Source: CBDIHH01 sp965279095 (GTDB taxonomy: Bacteria; Pseudomonadota; Alphaproteobacteria; Caulobacterales; Caulobacteraceae). From it: 64,000 nt of DNA. Shown one piece after another: positions 1 through 7,363 of the stretch (positions are counted from its first letter, which is position 1; each line of letters opens with the position of its first letter). Below the pieces are notes generated by a model, which did no database searches, was not told the DNA's origin, and saw nothing but the letters and a program-made list of their open reading frames with translations. Made by a program: the position numbers and the translations under genes. The stretch covers positions 66,913-130,912 of the forward strand of contig CBDIHH010000001.1 in NCBI GenBank assembly GCA_965279095.1, read 5' to 3'.

Positions 1-686
1 GGCTGGTGGATCAGGGGCGTGCCGGGGGGCAGGGCGTCGCGGAACAGGCCGGCGACGATCTCATAGTGGGTGCAGCCGAGGATGGCCCGGTCGGGCGGCC
101 GGCCGATGCGCCGGGCGAGGGCGGCGGCATGGCCGGCGATGGCCGATCTGAGCGCCGCCTCGTCGGCGCCCGCCTCGATCATCCGCGCCAGCTCCGGACA
201 GGGCTCGCAGAAGACGGCGACGTCGCCGCGCCGCTTGTCGATTTCGATCTCATAGACCCGGCTGGCGGCGGTTCCCGGGGTGCAGAACACTCCCAGCACG
301 TCGACCTGCTCGACCTTCTCCCCCGGCTCCGCCTCATGGGCCCAGGACCGGCCGGTGGCGGCCTCGATGGTCGGGACGATGATGCCGAGGATATTCAGCG
401 GCCGGCCCTGCGCCGCCCGGTAGAGCGGCAGCCAGGACTGCTGCAGTCGGCGCAGGGCGATGGCCGCGGCGGTGTTGCAGGCCAGGACCACCAAATCCGC
501 CCCGGCCTCGAACAGCCGGATACAGCCCGCGCGGGTGAGATCGACGATCTCCTCGCCGCTTCGCCCGCCGTAGGGGACATGGGCCTGGTCGGCGAGGAAG
601 ACGAAGTCGGCCGCAGGGAAACGATCAACCAGGGCGTGGTGGATCGACAGCCCGCCCACGCCAGAATCGAACACGCCGATGGTCAT
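1..686 (-). CDS. murI: Glutamate racemase MurI (3' end outside window)
   Basis: Interconverts L- and D-glutamate to supply D-Glu for peptidoglycan in the cytoplasm. The reading frame opens with ATG at 686 (MTIGVFDSGVGG, the family's N-terminal signature) and stays open to the window edge, giving about 228 residues; the family is usually 260-290, so the C-terminus lies beyond base 1. Both catalytic cysteines of the two-base racemase mechanism are visible: Cys70 in ACNTAAA and Cys205 in GCTHYE. The gene is transcribed leftward, away from ffh. Identification is firm; the missing end is only a window truncation. Confidence 0.95.
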   Translation of the reverse strand, partial: MTIGVFDSGVGGLSIHHALVDRFPAADFVFLADQAHVPYGGRSGEEIVDLTRAGCIRLFEAGADLVVLACNTAAAIALRRLQQSWLPLYRAAQGRPLNILGIIVPTIEAATGRSWAHEAEPGEKVEQVDVLGVFCTPGTAASRVYEIEIDKRRGDVAVFCEPCPELARMIEAGADEAALRSAIAGHAAALARRIGRPPDRAILGCTHYEIVAGLFRDALPPGTPLIHQ

Positions 687-727
687 GGCGGAGGCCTTAG
701 CGCCCGCCCGCCCCCTCGTCCATGGGC

Positions 728-1144
728 TCAGAGCCGCCGCTCGCCCCGGGCGACCCGCGCCTGCCACAGGCACAGGGCGGGGGTGATCACCAGCTCCATG
801 ATCAGGGCGAAGCGCATGCTGGTTCCGGGCAGGCCCACCTGCAGCAGGCTGTAGGCCCGGCCCAGGCCGCCCACCACCACCACCAGGGTCAGGGCGCGGA
901 CCAGGGCGGTGCGCTGCTCGATCCTCGGGATGCAGCTCCAGAACATCAGGCCCAGGCCGAGCAGCAGGCCGGACAGGTAGCGGAAGTGGCTGTCGGTGGT
1001 GGCGTTGACGGTGGCGTGGGTCATGCCCGCCCCGGCGAGGATCCCCTCCAGCCCGGCGCTGACAGGCACCAGGCCGGCCAGGGCGACGGCGCCCTGGAGC
1101 AGGCGGCGGGACAGGACGGGCGGGGCGGCGGCGAGGACGGTCAT
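728..1144 (-). CDS. Small DUF4345-type integral membrane protein
   Basis: A 138-residue hydrophobic protein with about four predicted membrane segments (near residues 15-35, 50-68, 82-100 and 110-128). Size, topology and the GLGRAYSLLQVG segment resemble the DUF4345 family, whose function is unknown. It lies 41 bp upstream of murI on the same strand, so the two could be co-transcribed, but nothing links it functionally to cell-wall synthesis. ATG at 1144 is the only convincing start. Family assignment is from memory of the pattern, not a search. Confidence 0.6.
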   Translation of the reverse strand: MTVLAAAPPVLSRRLLQGAVALAGLVPVSAGLEGILAGAGMTHATVNATTDSHFRYLSGLLLGLGLMFWSCIPRIEQRTALVRALTLVVVVGGLGRAYSLLQVGLPGTSMRFALIMELVITPALCLWQARVARGERRL

Positions 1145-1305
1145 GAGCTAGATACGCGCGGCGACCGGGCGCGGATGCATGACGCCGCCGGCGCCCGGTT
1201 TGACCCCGGGGCCTCAAGGGCGTATTGAGCCTCCCTTCTCCGGCGCCGTGCAACGCGCCCTCTCCCGCCACGACCCCGATGATGATCGGACGAGGGCGGC
1301 GAGGC

Positions 1306-1339
1306 CCCCCGTCGACGTGATCGTCCACGGGGGCGTTTT
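1306..1339 (+). terminator. Hairpin plus short T-run upstream of ffh
   Basis: Arms CCCCCGT (1306-1312) and ACGGGGG (1327-1333) pair perfectly, with a further four-base-pair inner helix across one mismatch, followed by CGTTTT. It looks like a weak intrinsic terminator or a 5'-leader hairpin 35 bp before the ffh start. Nothing on the plus strand upstream obviously needs terminating, so a leader role is possible. Confidence 0.4.
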
Positions 1340-1373
1340 GCGTTGCCCGGCGTCCAGGTGACCGAGGCGGACG

Positions 1374-2864
1374 ATGTTCGAGAGCTTAGGCGACAGGCTG
1401 ACAGGGGTGTTCGACCGGCTGACCGGTCGCGGCGTGCTGTCGGCCGCCGATGTCGAGGAGGCCCTGCGCGAGGTGCGCGTGGCGCTGCTGGAGGCCGACG
1501 TGGCCCTGCCGGTGGTGCGCGAGTTCATCGACAAGGCCAAGCAGGCGGCCACCGGCGAGGCGGTGATCCGCGCGGTCAAGCCGTCGGAGCAGGTGGTCAA
1601 GATCGTCTATGACGGTCTCGTGGACATGCTCGGCGGCGACCAGGCCAGCGGCCTGGAGCTGGGCGTCACGCCCCCCGCCGTCATCCTGATGGCCGGCCTG
1701 CAGGGCTCGGGCAAGACCACCACCTCGGCCAAGCTGGCCGCCCGCATCGTCCGCACCGAGCGCAAGAAGGTCCTGATGGCCTCGCTCGACACGCGCCGGC
1801 CGGCGGCCATGGAGCAGCTGGCGGCCCTCGGCCGTCAGGCCCAGGTCGACACCCTGCCGATCATGGCCGGCCAGAGCGCTGTCGACATCGCCCGCCGGGC
1901 CATGTCCGCGGGCAAGCTCGGCGGCTATGACGTCCTGATCCTCGACACCGCCGGCCGCACCACCCTGGACGAGGCGATGATGGCCGAGGTGGCCGACATC
2001 GCCCGCATCGCCTCGCCGGCCGAGATCCTTCTGGTGGCCGACAGCCTCACCGGCCAGGACGCGGTGCGCACCGCCAAGGCCTTCCATGAGCGGCTGCGCC
2101 TGACCGGCCTGATCCTCACGCGCACCGACGGCGACGCCCGCGGCGGCGCGGCCCTGTCGATGCGCGCGGTCACCGGCCTGCCGATCAAGTTCCTCGGCGC
2201 CGGCGAGAAGATCGACGCCCTGGAGGCCTTCGACGCCCGGCGGGTGGCCGGCCGCATCCTCGGCCAGGGGGATGTCGTCGCCCTGGTGGAGCGCGCCGCG
2301 CAAGACATCGACCAGGCCCAGGCCGAGAAGATGGCCAAGCGGCTGGCCAAGGGCCAGTTCGACCTGGAGGACTTCGCCGCCCAGCTGCAGCAGATGCGCA
2401 AGCTCGGCGGCATGTCGGGCATCATGGGCATGCTGCCCGGGGTGCAGAAGGTGAAGAAGCAGCTGTCGGAGAGCAATGTCACCGACACCATGTTCAAGCG
2501 TCAGGAAGCCATCATCGGCTCGATGACCAAGGTCGAGCGCCGCAAGCCCGACATCCTCAACGCCTCGCGCAAGCGGCGCATCGCCGCCGGCTCGGGCTCC
2601 GAGGTGCAGGACATCAATCGCCTGCTGAAGCAGCACCGCCAGATGGCCGACGCCTTCAAGGCGATGAGCAAGAACGGCGGCAAGGGCTTCGCCCAGATGG
2701 CCAAGATGATGGGCGCCATGCCCGGCGGCCCTGCCGGCGGCGGCGCAGGCGGCGGCCTTCCCGGCGCCCTGCAGGGGGGCGGCGTCCCCGACCTGTCGAA
2801 ACTCCCCGGGCTCGGCGGCGGCGGGGGCTTCCCCGGCCTGCCGTTCGGCAAGCCCAAATCCTGA
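1374..2864 (+). CDS. ffh: Signal recognition particle protein Ffh (SRP54)
   Basis: GTPase that binds signal peptides of nascent membrane proteins with 4.5S RNA and delivers ribosomes to FtsY. The 496-residue protein has the N domain (residues 1-90, start MFESLGDRLTGVF), the G domain with P-loop GLQGSGKTTT near residue 108 and DTAGR near 191, and the Met-rich M domain from about residue 300 with the RRKR-type RNA-binding helix. The C-terminus is a Gly/Pro-rich tail, common in alphaproteobacteria. It heads the ffh-rpsP-rimM block. No 4.5S RNA gene was recognised nearby. Length and motifs are canonical. Confidence 0.98.
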   Translation: MFESLGDRLTGVFDRLTGRGVLSAADVEEALREVRVALLEADVALPVVREFIDKAKQAATGEAVIRAVKPSEQVVKIVYDGLVDMLGGDQASGLELGVTPPAVILMAGLQGSGKTTTSAKLAARIVRTERKKVLMASLDTRRPAAMEQLAALGRQAQVDTLPIMAGQSAVDIARRAMSAGKLGGYDVLILDTAGRTTLDEAMMAEVADIARIASPAEILLVADSLTGQDAVRTAKAFHERLRLTGLILTRTDGDARGGAALSMRAVTGLPIKFLGAGEKIDALEAFDARRVAGRILGQGDVVALVERAAQDIDQAQAEKMAKRLAKGQFDLEDFAAQLQQMRKLGGMSGIMGMLPGVQKVKKQLSESNVTDTMFKRQEAIIGSMTKVERRKPDILNASRKRRIAAGSGSEVQDINRLLKQHRQMADAFKAMSKNGGKGFAQMAKMMGAMPGGPAGGGAGGGLPGALQGGGVPDLSKLPGLGGGGGFPGLPFGKPKS

Positions 2865-2913
2865 TCACCCGACTTTCCCAGACTGACCAGAAGACCAAAA
2901 AGGACCACCCTCT

Positions 2914-3438
2914 ATGCTGCGTATCCGTCTCGCCCGTGGCGGCGCCAAGAAGCGCCCCTTCTATTCCATCGTCGTCGCCGACAGCCACTCGCCCCGCGAC
3001 GGTCGCTTCATCGAGAAGGTGGGCACCTACAACCCGCTGCTGAAGCGCGATGACCCCGCCCGCATCACCCTGAAGCTCGAGTCGATCCAGGAATGGATCA
3101 AGAAGGGCGCCCAGCCGTCCGATCGCGTTCAGCGCTTCCTCGCCGCCGAGGGCGTGGGCGTGTGGGTGAACGGCAACAACCCCCAGCGCGGCGAGCCGGG
3201 CAAGAAGGCCAAGGAACGCGCCGAGGAAAAGGCCCAGAAGGCCGCCGACCTGGCCGCCCGCCCGGCGCCTGAGCCCGAGCCCGAGCCCGTCGCCGAGGAA
3301 GCGCCGGTCGAGGCCGCCGCTGACGACGCGCCTGTGGAAGCCGCCGCCGCCGAGGAGGCTCCGGCCGCCGAAGCCGCCGCTGAAGAGGCCCCGGCCGACA
3401 CCGCCGAGACCACGGGCGAGCAAGAAAACGCGGGCTAA
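2914..3438 (+). CDS. rpsP: 30S ribosomal protein S16 with acidic tail
   Basis: Small-subunit protein needed for 30S assembly. Residues 1-80 are a standard S16 (MLRIRLARGGAKKRPFYSIV, then the SPRDGRFIEKVGTYNPL signature). Typical bacterial S16 is about 80-90 residues; here 174 residues, the extra half being a charged Lys/Glu stretch followed by a low-complexity Ala/Glu/Pro tail (residues about 105-174). Such tails occur in Caulobacterales S16. An AAAAAGGA ribosome-binding site lies about 10 nt before ATG. It follows ffh by 49 bp and is probably in the same operon. Confidence 0.97.
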   Translation: MLRIRLARGGAKKRPFYSIVVADSHSPRDGRFIEKVGTYNPLLKRDDPARITLKLESIQEWIKKGAQPSDRVQRFLAAEGVGVWVNGNNPQRGEPGKKAKERAEEKAQKAADLAARPAPEPEPEPVAEEAPVEAAADDAPVEAAAAEEAPAAEAAAEEAPADTAETTGEQENAG

Positions 3439-3458
3439 AAACCGCCAGCCGCGGCGAC

Positions 3459-3583
3459 GCCCCCTCCACCACTTCGTGGTCCCCCTCCCCCGCTGCGCAG
3501 GGGAGGAGATGTCGCCCTCTCCTCCCCCGTTTCGCGCAGCGACACGGGGGAGGGGGACCACCCGAAGGGTGGTGGAGGGGGCG
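3459..3583. repeat. Family A palindromic repeat, copy between rpsP and rimM
   Basis: A long imperfect palindrome: CCCCCTCCACCAC ... GGTCCCCCTCCCCCG on the left mirrored by CGGGGGAGGGGGACC ... GGTGGTGGAGGGGGCG on the right. The same ends recur at 11304-11428, 14729-14856 and repeatedly at 17730-18523. The stem could fold in RNA within the rpsP-rimM transcript. It is non-coding; reading frames across it are low-complexity. Confidence 0.85.
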
Positions 3584-3613
3584 AGCCGCGGTCGACAGTC
3601 CAAGGCGTAGCCC

Positions 3614-4147
3614 ATGACCGACAAGCTCATCCAGGTCGCCCGGGTCGCCGGGGCGTTCGGCGTCAAGGGGGAGGTGCGCCTCTCGACCTTCACGGAAAAC
3701 CCCCTGACGGTGCTGAACTACCGCGACCTCAAGCGCGAGGACGGCGCCCACGCCCTGCACCTGATCTCGGGACGCTCGTTCAAGGGCGGCGTCATCGCCC
3801 GCGCCCGCGAGATCGAGACCAAGGAGCAGGCGGACAGGCTGCGGGGCCTGAAGCTGTTCATCGACCGCGCCGCCCTGCCGCCGCCCGACGAGGACGAGTT
3901 CTATCTCGCCGACCTGATCGGCGTCGCCGCCTATGCCCCCGACGGTAGCGCCCTGGGCGTGGTCAAGGCGGTGCATGATTTCGGCGCCGGCGACCTGCTC
4001 GAGATCGAGCCCGCGGCCGGTCGCGGCGGCTGGTATCTTCCCTTCACCCGCGAATGTGTGCCCGATATCGATCTGGCCGCGGGGCGCCTGACCGCCGTGC
4101 GCCCGCCGGAGGTCTCCGGCGAACAGGACAAGGGATCGAAGCGATGA
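3614..4147 (+). CDS. rimM: Ribosome maturation factor RimM
   Basis: Binds S19 and assists maturation of the 30S head. The 177-residue protein shows the N-terminal RimM beta-barrel (IQVARVAGAFGVKGEVRL) and the C-terminal PRC-barrel (residues about 95-165, with EFYLADLIG and the HDFGAGDLLEI segment). Length is normal. It is downstream of rpsP as in most proteobacteria, but trmD does not follow directly: the stop overlaps the start of an HerA-like ATPase gene by four bases (ATGA), indicating translational coupling. Confidence 0.95.
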   Translation: MTDKLIQVARVAGAFGVKGEVRLSTFTENPLTVLNYRDLKREDGAHALHLISGRSFKGGVIARAREIETKEQADRLRGLKLFIDRAALPPPDEDEFYLADLIGVAAYAPDGSALGVVKAVHDFGAGDLLEIEPAAGRGGWYLPFTRECVPDIDLAAGRLTAVRPPEVSGEQDKGSKR

Positions 4148-5637
4148 GCGATGGCATGATCTTCCTCGGCCAGGCGGCAGGCGGCGAGGCGCAGGGCCTG
4201 CGCCTGGACCGGGCCAACCGCCACGGCCTCATCGCCGGGGCCACCGGCACCGGCAAGACCGTCACCCTGCAGGTGCTGGCCGAAGGCTTCGCCGCCGCCG
4301 GGGTTCCCGTGTTCGCCGCCGACATCAAGGGCGACCTGTCGGGCATCGCCGCCGCCGGGACCCCCGGCGAGAAGATGCTGGCCCGGGCCGCTGGCATGAG
4401 CCTGACCCTCCAGCCCGCCGGCGCCCCGGCCATCGCCTGGGACGTGTTCGGCAAGCAGGGCCACCCGATCCGGGCGACCATCTCGGAGATGGGGCCCCTG
4501 CTGCTGTCGCGGCTGCTGGGGCTGTCGGACGCCCAGGAGGGGGTGCTGAACATCGCCTTCGCCGTGGCCGACAAGGAAGGCCTGCTGCTGCTGGATCTGG
4601 ACGACCTGGGCGCCGCCCTCACCTACCTGGCCCAGAACGCCAAGGAGATCGGCCAGACCTACGGCAATGTCGCCCCCGCCACCGTGGGCGCCATCCAGCG
4701 CGAGCTTCTGACCCTGCGCACCCAGGGCGCCGAGCACTTCTTCGGCGAGCCGGCCCTGCAGCTGGCCGACCTCATGCGCGTGGGCGCCGACGGCCGCGGC
4801 TATGTCAGCCTGCTGGCCGCCGACCAGCTGATCGCCAATCCCCAGCTCTACGCCACCTTCCTGTTGTGGCTGATGAGCGAGCTGTTCGAGCAGCTGCCGG
4901 AGATCGGCGATCCGGAGAAGCCGCGCCTGGTGTTCTTCTTCGACGAGGCCCACCTGCTGTTCCGCGACGCGCCCCGCACCCTGCTCGACAAGATCGAACA
5001 GGTGGTCCGCCTGGTGCGCTCCAAGGGGGTGGGGGTCTATTTCATCACCCAGAACCCGGCCGACATCCCCGAGACGGTGCTGGCCCAGCTCGGCAACCGC
5101 ATCCAGCACGCCCTGCGCGCCTATACCCCCACCGAGCAGAAGGGCCTCAAGGCCGCCGCCCAGTCGTTCCGCGCCAACCCCGCCTTCGACACCGCCGCGG
5201 CGATCCAGGACCTGGGGGTCGGCGAGGCCCTGGTCAGCGTGCTCGACCAGCGCGGCGCCCCGACCATGGTCCAGCGCACCCTGATCCGGCCGCCCAACTC
5301 CCGCATCGGGCCGCTGCTGGCCCCCGAGCGCGCCCAGCTGATGACGTCCAGCCCCGTGCGCGGGGTCTATGATACGGCGGTCAACCGCGAGAGCGCCTAT
5401 GAGCTGCTGCGCGAGCGGGCGGCCGACCGGGTGGTCGCCGCCACCCCGCCGCCCCGCCGGGAGGAGGCCGCGCCCGAACCCCGCTACCGCGCGCCCCCCG
5501 CCCCGCGCCCCTCCAACCGCCAGGGCATGGGCGAGGCCCTGGCCAAGTCCGTGATCCGCGCCGCCGGCAGCTCCGTCGGCCGCCAGCTCGGCCAGGCCCT
5601 TCTGCGCGGCATCATGGGCAGCCTCAAGAGCCGGTGA
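4144..5637 (+). CDS. HerA-like (DUF853/YjgR-type) P-loop ATPase
   Basis: A 497-residue ATPase of the HerA/FtsK superfamily, cytoplasmic, true role unknown in the YjgR branch. Walker A is GATGTGKT (residues about 29-36), Walker B is LVFFFDEAHLLF (about residue 263) and a sensor-like FITQNPADIP follows. The C-terminus is Pro/Arg-rich and then basic amphipathic. I place the start at ATG 4144, which overlaps the rimM stop by ATGA; an upstream in-frame ATG at 4054 would lie deep in rimM. Co-translation with rimM is probable. No nuclease (NurA) partner is adjacent. Confidence 0.88.
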   Translation: MSDGMIFLGQAAGGEAQGLRLDRANRHGLIAGATGTGKTVTLQVLAEGFAAAGVPVFAADIKGDLSGIAAAGTPGEKMLARAAGMSLTLQPAGAPAIAWDVFGKQGHPIRATISEMGPLLLSRLLGLSDAQEGVLNIAFAVADKEGLLLLDLDDLGAALTYLAQNAKEIGQTYGNVAPATVGAIQRELLTLRTQGAEHFFGEPALQLADLMRVGADGRGYVSLLAADQLIANPQLYATFLLWLMSELFEQLPEIGDPEKPRLVFFFDEAHLLFRDAPRTLLDKIEQVVRLVRSKGVGVYFITQNPADIPETVLAQLGNRIQHALRAYTPTEQKGLKAAAQSFRANPAFDTAAAIQDLGVGEALVSVLDQRGAPTMVQRTLIRPPNSRIGPLLAPERAQLMTSSPVRGVYDTAVNRESAYELLRERAADRVVAATPPPRREEAAPEPRYRAPPAPRPSNRQGMGEALAKSVIRAAGSSVGRQLGQALLRGIMGSLKSR

Positions 5638-5642
5638 CCATC

Positions 5643-5738
5643 ACCCGCACTCCCCGCGGAAGCGGGGACCCAGGCTTGGCCTTGGAAGCCGGCGCCTGCC
5701 GCAAAGTCTGGGCCCCCGCTTCCGCGGGGGATGCGGGT
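5643..5738. repeat. Family B palindromic repeat, copy 1
   Basis: Inverted repeat with arms ACCCGCACTCCCCGCGGAAG and its complement ending in GATGCGGGT, with CCCAGGC / GTCTGGG inner arms. It sits between two convergent genes and abuts the stop codon of the AHSA1 gene, so it may act as a bidirectional transcription end. Related copies are at 6602-6693, 9671-9776 and 60261-60355. Confidence 0.85.
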
Positions 5739-6205
5739 TAGCGCGCCACCACTTCCGCCAGCTGATCCAGCGCCGAGCTGGCGCCGTCCACCAGGCCGTG
5801 GCCCACATGGCCCTCGTACATGGCGTCGGTGGGGAAGGCCGTGGTCCAGGTCTGGGTGGTCCGGCCGCCGGACTCCGCGAAGGTCACGGTCATGACCATG
5901 CGCTCGTCGGTCCCCTCGAAGCCGTTGTCGAAGACAATCTTCCGGTCCGGCACGATCTCCAGATAGGTCCCGCCGAAGGGGGTGTTCTGCACGCCGCTGT
6001 CCCCGGTCATGGCGAACCGCCAGCGGCCGCCGACCCGGAAGTCCACCTCACACAGGGTCAGGGGCCAGCCCGCGGGGCCGAACCACTTCATCAGGCGCTC
6101 GGGCTGGCTCCAGGCCGCGAACAGCACGGCGGCGGGGGCGTCATAGACGCGGGTCAGGGTGACGGTGCGGCCCTTCGGGTCGAGGGCGGCGTGGGTCTTG
6201 CTCAT
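5738..6205 (-). CDS. SRPBCC/AHSA1-domain protein
   Basis: A 155-residue protein of the activator-of-Hsp90 homology 1 (AHSA1) branch of the START-like SRPBCC fold, a hydrophobic-cavity ligand-binding domain. Recognisable segments are the N-terminal VYDAPAAVLFAAWSQPERLMKWFGP, split here as VYDAPAAVLFAAW then PERLMKWFGP, the central VDFRVGGRWRF, and a C-terminal GHGLVDGASSALDQLAE helix. The ATG at 6205 overlaps the stop of the preceding ArsR gene (ATGA), a very common pairing; the regulator probably controls this gene. The ligand is unknown. Confidence 0.88.
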   Translation of the reverse strand: MSKTHAALDPKGRTVTLTRVYDAPAAVLFAAWSQPERLMKWFGPAGWPLTLCEVDFRVGGRWRFAMTGDSGVQNTPFGGTYLEIVPDRKIVFDNGFEGTDERMVMTVTFAESGGRTTQTWTTAFPTDAMYEGHVGHGLVDGASSALDQLAEVVAR

Positions 6206-6537
6206 CTGTTGTCTGCCTTGGTCTGCAGGTCGGTGACGTAGTCGTCCAGGCGGTCGAAGCTGTCTTCCCAGAAGCGGCGGTAGTCCCCCAGCCACTGGGC
6301 CGCCCCCTCCAGCGCCTTGGGCGCCAACCGCACCGGGCGGAACTGGGCGTTGCGGCCCCGCGTCACCAGGCCGGCGCGCTCGAGCACCTTCAGATGCTGG
6401 GAGATGGTCGGCTGGCGCAGGGCGAAGGGCGCGGCCAGCTCGGTCACCGTCGCCTCGCCCAGGCTGAGCCGCGCCAGCATGGCCCGACGGGTGGGGTCGG
6501 CGAGGGCGGCGAAGACATGGTCGAGGTCGGGGGGCAT
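6202..6537 (-). CDS. ArsR-family winged-helix repressor
   Basis: A 111-residue HTH regulator. The DNA-binding region is typical ArsR: FAALADPTRRAMLARL, then ELAAPFALRQPTISQHLKVL as recognition helix and a beta-wing GLVTRGRNAQFRPVRL. There are no cysteine metal-binding motifs, so it belongs to the non-metal branch that is coupled with SRPBCC proteins. It overlaps the downstream AHSA1 gene by four bases and likely autoregulates the pair from the AT-rich stretch just upstream (about 6540-6580). Confidence 0.92.
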   Translation of the reverse strand: MPPDLDHVFAALADPTRRAMLARLSLGEATVTELAAPFALRQPTISQHLKVLERAGLVTRGRNAQFRPVRLAPKALEGAAQWLGDYRRFWEDSFDRLDDYVTDLQTKADNR

Positions 6538-6601
6538 GGATTGGTGATCCGCTATATAGATGATTACCTATATCCTCCGCGACGCTCGGGTCAACCTTTC
6601 T

Positions 6602-6693
6602 CGCATTCCCCGCGGAAGCGGGGACCCAGGTTTTGGGACGAAGCCCTCTGCCCGCCGCCAAGCCTGGACCCCCGCTTCCGCGGGGGATACGGG
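6602..6693. repeat. Family B palindromic repeat, copy 2
   Basis: Arms CGCATTCCCCGCGGAAGCGG and the mirrored CCGCTTCCGCGGGGGATACG with CCCAGG/CCTGG inner sequences. It lies in the roughly 310-bp gene-free stretch between the ArsR gene and the hypothetical gene at 6851, immediately before the Family C palindrome, so two different repeats are adjacent. Confidence 0.85.
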
Positions 6694-6705
6694 GGAGGGG
6701 GCCTT

Positions 6706-6840
6706 AAATCTCTTGCTGGCATCGGAGCCTGCCGGGCGCGGTCACTCAAGGACGGCCCGAGAGGGCCGCCGCGCCGCGGCGACGCGAAGCGTCGTCCTTG
6801 ACTGACCGCGCCCGGCAGGCAGGGTCTCGGCATGAGATTT
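6706..6840. repeat. Family C long palindrome, copy 1
   Basis: A roughly 135-bp nested palindrome. Outer arms AAATCTC/GAGATTT; main arms CCTGCCGGGCGCGGTCA (6728 on) and the mirrored TGACCGCGCCCGGCAGG; inner CAAGGACG/CGTCCTTG around GGCCCGAGAGGGCC. The same architecture, with much of the same sequence, recurs at 18545-18673. No ORF of interest is inside. Confidence 0.85.
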
Positions 6841-6850
6841 AGGGGGAAGC

Positions 6851-7327
6851 ATGCTTCGCGCCTTGGGGATGGGCCTTGTCGTTGTGGCATGCGCTGCCAT
6901 CGATCCAGCGGCCGCTAGGGAAAGCAGCAATGCTGAAGCCTGTGCCGTTTTGGACGCGGCCGCCCGGGACTACAATTCTCCATCGATCTCAGCCAAGAGT
7001 TTTGGGGACAGAGCATCAGAACTTCCTCGCCTCAGCGACGATACGCGCCTCGAATTGACAGTGGAGGAGCTTGAGGATCTCCGCCGCCGTCGCTCAGCGG
7101 ACCACCCGAAACTCCGGTGCAATTGGCGGCGCATAGCCCGCATCGTTTCGCCGAATGGCCTTGGGACGCTGATCTACTCCTATCCTTTGCTATCAAGCTC
7201 TCGCGAACTCGCGGTCATCGACATGACCTTGGGCTCCTGCGACACCACTCAGCTCGTCCTGCGCAAGATCGCGGGGAAATGGAGGCAAGTCGCCTTTGTT
7301 CCCGTCCCGTCGTCCTGCATTGAGTAG
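6851..7327 (+). CDS. Hypothetical secreted protein, low-GC gene
   Basis: A 158-residue protein with a probable signal peptide (MLRALGMGLVVVACAAIDPA, cleavage after AAA near residue 22). The remainder has two or three cysteines (for example CAVLD, LRCNW, GSCDT, SSCIE) and no domain I recognise. Base composition differs from its surroundings: bases 6961-7020 contain 32 G/C of 60, well below neighbouring genes, and codons such as TCA, AGT and ACA are frequent. It sits between the Family C palindrome and trmD, suggesting acquisition. Coding status is plausible but not proven. Confidence 0.6.
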   Translation: MLRALGMGLVVVACAAIDPAAARESSNAEACAVLDAAARDYNSPSISAKSFGDRASELPRLSDDTRLELTVEELEDLRRRRSADHPKLRCNWRRIARIVSPNGLGTLIYSYPLLSSSRELAVIDMTLGSCDTTQLVLRKIAGKWRQVAFVPVPSSCIE

Positions 7328-7363
7328 CAACGTCATCCACTCTGTCATGCCATAGCCAACCCC

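Noticed and set aside
6..854. Plus-strand frame of 282 codons at the window start
   Set aside because: It lies opposite murI, whose minus-strand frame has both catalytic cysteines.
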